A stretch of DNA of 6,308 bases from Campylobacterota bacterium (GTDB lineage: Bacteria; Campylobacterota; Campylobacteria; Campylobacterales; JAADDG01). The DNA is taken from contig JAADDG010000147.1 of the NCBI GenBank assembly GCA_013154075.1, forward strand, positions 1-6,308, in the 5' to 3' direction. The stretch's first letter is position 1; every line of letters starts with the position of its first letter. The translations under genes were made by a program, and so were the position numbers. The notes beneath the pieces are model-generated. The model made no database searches. It was not told the origin of the DNA and worked only from the letters and a program-made list of their open reading frames with translations. Positions 4,318 through 6,308 of the stretch are shown one piece after another.

Positions 4318-6308
4318 AATCGGTCGTATCCAAACTCGATTTAGGCGACTATATAGACTCTTTTTTAAACTTTCTATCCAGAGAAAAACCCCTCTTTATA
4401 GAGGGAGATATCAATCTTCATTACAGACTCATAAACGAACTTTCCAAAGCCGATTTCACTCCTCCAAAGAGAGTGAAAAATTTGGATAAAGAGCTGACTC
4501 ATCTAAAGAAATTTGGCGTTTTGAAGATAGACGAAATTTATGAATTTGTCAAAATAGTAAATTATTTTAAATACTTAAAAACCATAAAGCTTCCCGATCT
4601 CATAGAGGAGTGGCTAAATAAGATAGTGATCCCCGAGCCTATAGATGAAATAGTTTCCTATTTTAATGAAAAGGGAGAACTTAAAGAGGATATAGACGAA
4701 AAGATGCTCTCCATCTCCAAAGCTTTGGAGAAAAACAAAGAGAGAATCAGAGAGGCTCTAAACAGACTTCTATCCTCCCAAAAACTCTCAAACTATCTTG
4801 TCGATAGACAGATTCATTACGTAAACGACGTAGAGGCCCTTTTGGTAAGAGGTGGTTTCAATCATGTCTTGAAAGCGACGGTAGTGGGAAGAAGTAGCGG
4901 AGGATTTTTTTATGTAGTGCCTCAAAAGATCGAGTCTTTGAAAAAAGAGGAATCGGCTCTTCTTAGCAAAAGAGACGAACTTATTTACGGCTATGAAAAG
5001 AGCATTTCCCAAACTTTCAATAAGTTTTTGAAGTTTTTGAGTTTCATAAATAGGGAGTTTGATAGATTCGATCACTATCAAGCCAGAGTATTTTTTGCAA
5101 AGGAGAAGGATCTAAATTTCATTCTCCCTTCAAAAGATAGAAAAATTATTCTAAAAAACTTCATCCATCCCGCTTTGCACGATCCAAAACCCATAAATGT
5201 GGAGTTTGAAAAAAAGATTTTGATGATTACGGGAGTGAATGCGGGAGGAAAGACGATGCTTTTGAAATCCATCCTCTCGGCCGTATTTTTGGCAAAATAT
5301 CTAATCCCTATGCAGATAGACAAACACCATTCGAAAATCGCCCATTTCAAAGATATCGTAGCGGTTGTGGACGATCCACAAAACGTCAAAAACGATATCT
5401 CCACGTTTGCCGGAAGGATGGTGGAGTTTAGCAGACTCTTTTCCAAAAACAACTTCATCGCCGGGATAGACGAAATAGAGCTTGGAACAGATTCTGACGA
5501 GGCGGCCTCTTTGTTTAAGGTGATTTTGGAATCTTTGCTTCATAAAGATATAAAGATAGTCATCACCACTCACCATAAGAGACTTGCCTCCATGATGGCC
5601 ACAAACGATGAAGTAGAGCTTATGGCGGCCTTGTATGACGAGGTAAACAGACGTCCCACTTATGAATTTTTGAAAGGGACTATCGGCAAAAGTTACGCTT
5701 TCGAAACGGCTCTTAGATACGGTATCCCTCAAAATATAGTGGCCAAAGCCAAAGAGGTTTACGGAGAGGATAAAGAAAAGCTAAACGAGCTTATAGAGAA
5801 AAATATAGAGCTTGAGCTCTCTATGAAAAAACAAAAAAGAGAGCTTGAAGAGAATCTAAAAAGAGTTAAAAAACAAAAAGAGTCTTTAAGCGAGGAGAGA
5901 GAGAAGTTTCAAGAGAGTATCAAAGAGCTTAAAGCGAAACTTGAAATGGAGTATATGGAGGCCGTAAACGAAGCCAAAAAAGCCGCGAAAGAAAAGAGCC
6001 TTCCCGAAATTCACAAAACTTTGAACAAAGCTTACAAAAAGAGAGAAGCTATTAAAGATATTGTAGAAGAAAAAAAATCTATGGTATCATTTCAAAAAGG
6101 GGATAGAGTCAAATATAACAAAACCAAAGGCGTAATTTTGTCTTTGAAAAAAGATGAGGCGCTAATAGAGCTTGATGAGGGTATAAAGATGAGAGTTCCC
6201 ATAAAGGATCTCAGAAGAAGCGGAAACCCTCCGAAAATCAAGCCCAAAACGCCCTCTTTGAAGGTGGAAAAACCCAAACAGGCTTCAATCACTCTCGATC
6301 TGCACGGA
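4314..6308 (+). CDS. mutS2: MutS2 ATPase, 3' end beyond the window
   Basis: The ATG overlaps the preceding TGA by four bases (ATGA) and there is little Shine-Dalgarno sequence, so translation is probably coupled. The frame is open for 665 codons to the right edge with no frameshift. Residues 1 to about 300 form the MutS core/lever region; MutS2 proteins lack the MutS mismatch-reading domain. The ATPase has Walker A GVNAGGKT at 307-314, the signature STFAGRM at 363-369, Walker B with IDEIELGTDSDEA (Asp386, Glu387) and TTHHKRL from 418. A charged coiled coil covers about 483-590, followed by the small beta domain FQKGDRVKY to KDLRR (about 593-635). The last residues, LDLHG, open the Smr domain; most of it (roughly 70 residues) is cut off. 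MutS2 binds branched DNA and limits recombination in Helicobacter, and acts on collided ribosomes in Bacillus; which applies here is unknown. Confidence 0.95.
   Translation, partial: MKSVVSKLDLGDYIDSFLNFLSREKPLFIEGDINLHYRLINELSKADFTPPKRVKNLDKELTHLKKFGVLKIDEIYEFVKIVNYFKYLKTIKLPDLIEEWLNKIVIPEPIDEIVSYFNEKGELKEDIDEKMLSISKALEKNKERIREALNRLLSSQKLSNYLVDRQIHYVNDVEALLVRGGFNHVLKATVVGRSSGGFFYVVPQKIESLKKEESALLSKRDELIYGYEKSISQTFNKFLKFLSFINREFDRFDHYQARVFFAKEKDLNFILPSKDRKIILKNFIHPALHDPKPINVEFEKKILMITGVNAGGKTMLLKSILSAVFLAKYLIPMQIDKHHSKIAHFKDIVAVVDDPQNVKNDISTFAGRMVEFSRLFSKNNFIAGIDEIELGTDSDEAASLFKVILESLLHKDIKIVITTHHKRLASMMATNDEVELMAALYDEVNRRPTYEFLKGTIGKSYAFETALRYGIPQNIVAKAKEVYGEDKEKLNELIEKNIELELSMKKQKRELEENLKRVKKQKESLSEEREKFQESIKELKAKLEMEYMEAVNEAKKAAKEKSLPEIHKTLNKAYKKREAIKDIVEEKKSMVSFQKGDRVKYNKTKGVILSLKKDEALIELDEGIKMRVPIKDLRRSGNPPKIKPKTPSLKVEKPKQASITLDLHG

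Noticed and set aside
5078..5732. Overlapping open frames of 126 and 143 codons on the minus strand
   Set aside because: They lie opposite the conserved MutS2 ATPase domain, show no recognisable domain or ribosome binding site, and overlap each other; they are reflections of mutS2 codon structure.
6070..6077. Run of eight A in mutS2
   Set aside because: It encodes lysine and glutamate codons in the charged coiled-coil end, which is expected in AT-rich coding sequence; the frame is intact.
1..6308. CRISPR array, tRNA or rRNA, transposon ends, defence or toxin-antitoxin system
   Set aside because: No direct repeat array, RNA gene fold or transposase was seen, and nearly every base is accounted for by core genes.

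Overview
The window reads as ordinary core chromosome of an AT-rich member of the Campylobacterota (Epsilonproteobacteria); the genus cannot be resolved. The signs are the gene order murC - small membrane protein - mutS2, which as I recall is shared with Campylobacter jejuni, the divergent MutS2 ATPase motifs, AGA-dominated arginine codons, tight gene packing, and a promoter with a good -10 box but no clear -35. All genes are on the + strand. No mobile element, RNA gene, CRISPR array or attachment site was found.

Layout. Bases 1-405 hold the 3' end of a ThiF/MoeB/HesA-family adenylyltransferase gene. A 107-base intergenic region follows, and it carries the only convincing promoter. From 513 to the right edge six genes are packed almost without gaps: a Kbp/YgaU-type BON-LysM protein; an exported SYLF (Ysc84) domain protein; a class I aminotransferase that is probably succinyldiaminopimelate transaminase (DapC); MurC; a two-helix membrane protein of unknown function; and MutS2, whose last residues (the Smr domain) lie beyond the window. 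Intergenic distances are 3 and 12 bases, then overlaps of 4, 1 and 4 bases, so the group looks like one operon with translational coupling from dapC to mutS2.

How the genes fit together. DapC makes a precursor of meso-diaminopimelate, and MurC adds L-alanine to UDP-MurNAc, the step that opens the stem peptide into which diaminopimelate is later built. The LysM protein belongs to a family with a peptidoglycan-binding fold, but it has no signal peptide and resembles the cytoplasmic potassium-binding Kbp. The SYLF protein is probably exported and lipid-binding. MutS2, an ATPase acting on branched DNA or stalled ribosomes, is the functional outlier but is locked to murC through overlapping start and stop codons.

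No convincing new biological system is visible. The points most worth a second look are the uncharacterised membrane protein between murC and mutS2, a terminator-like hairpin inside its gene, the missing zinc cysteines in the ThiF-like protein, and the corrected GTG start of murC.
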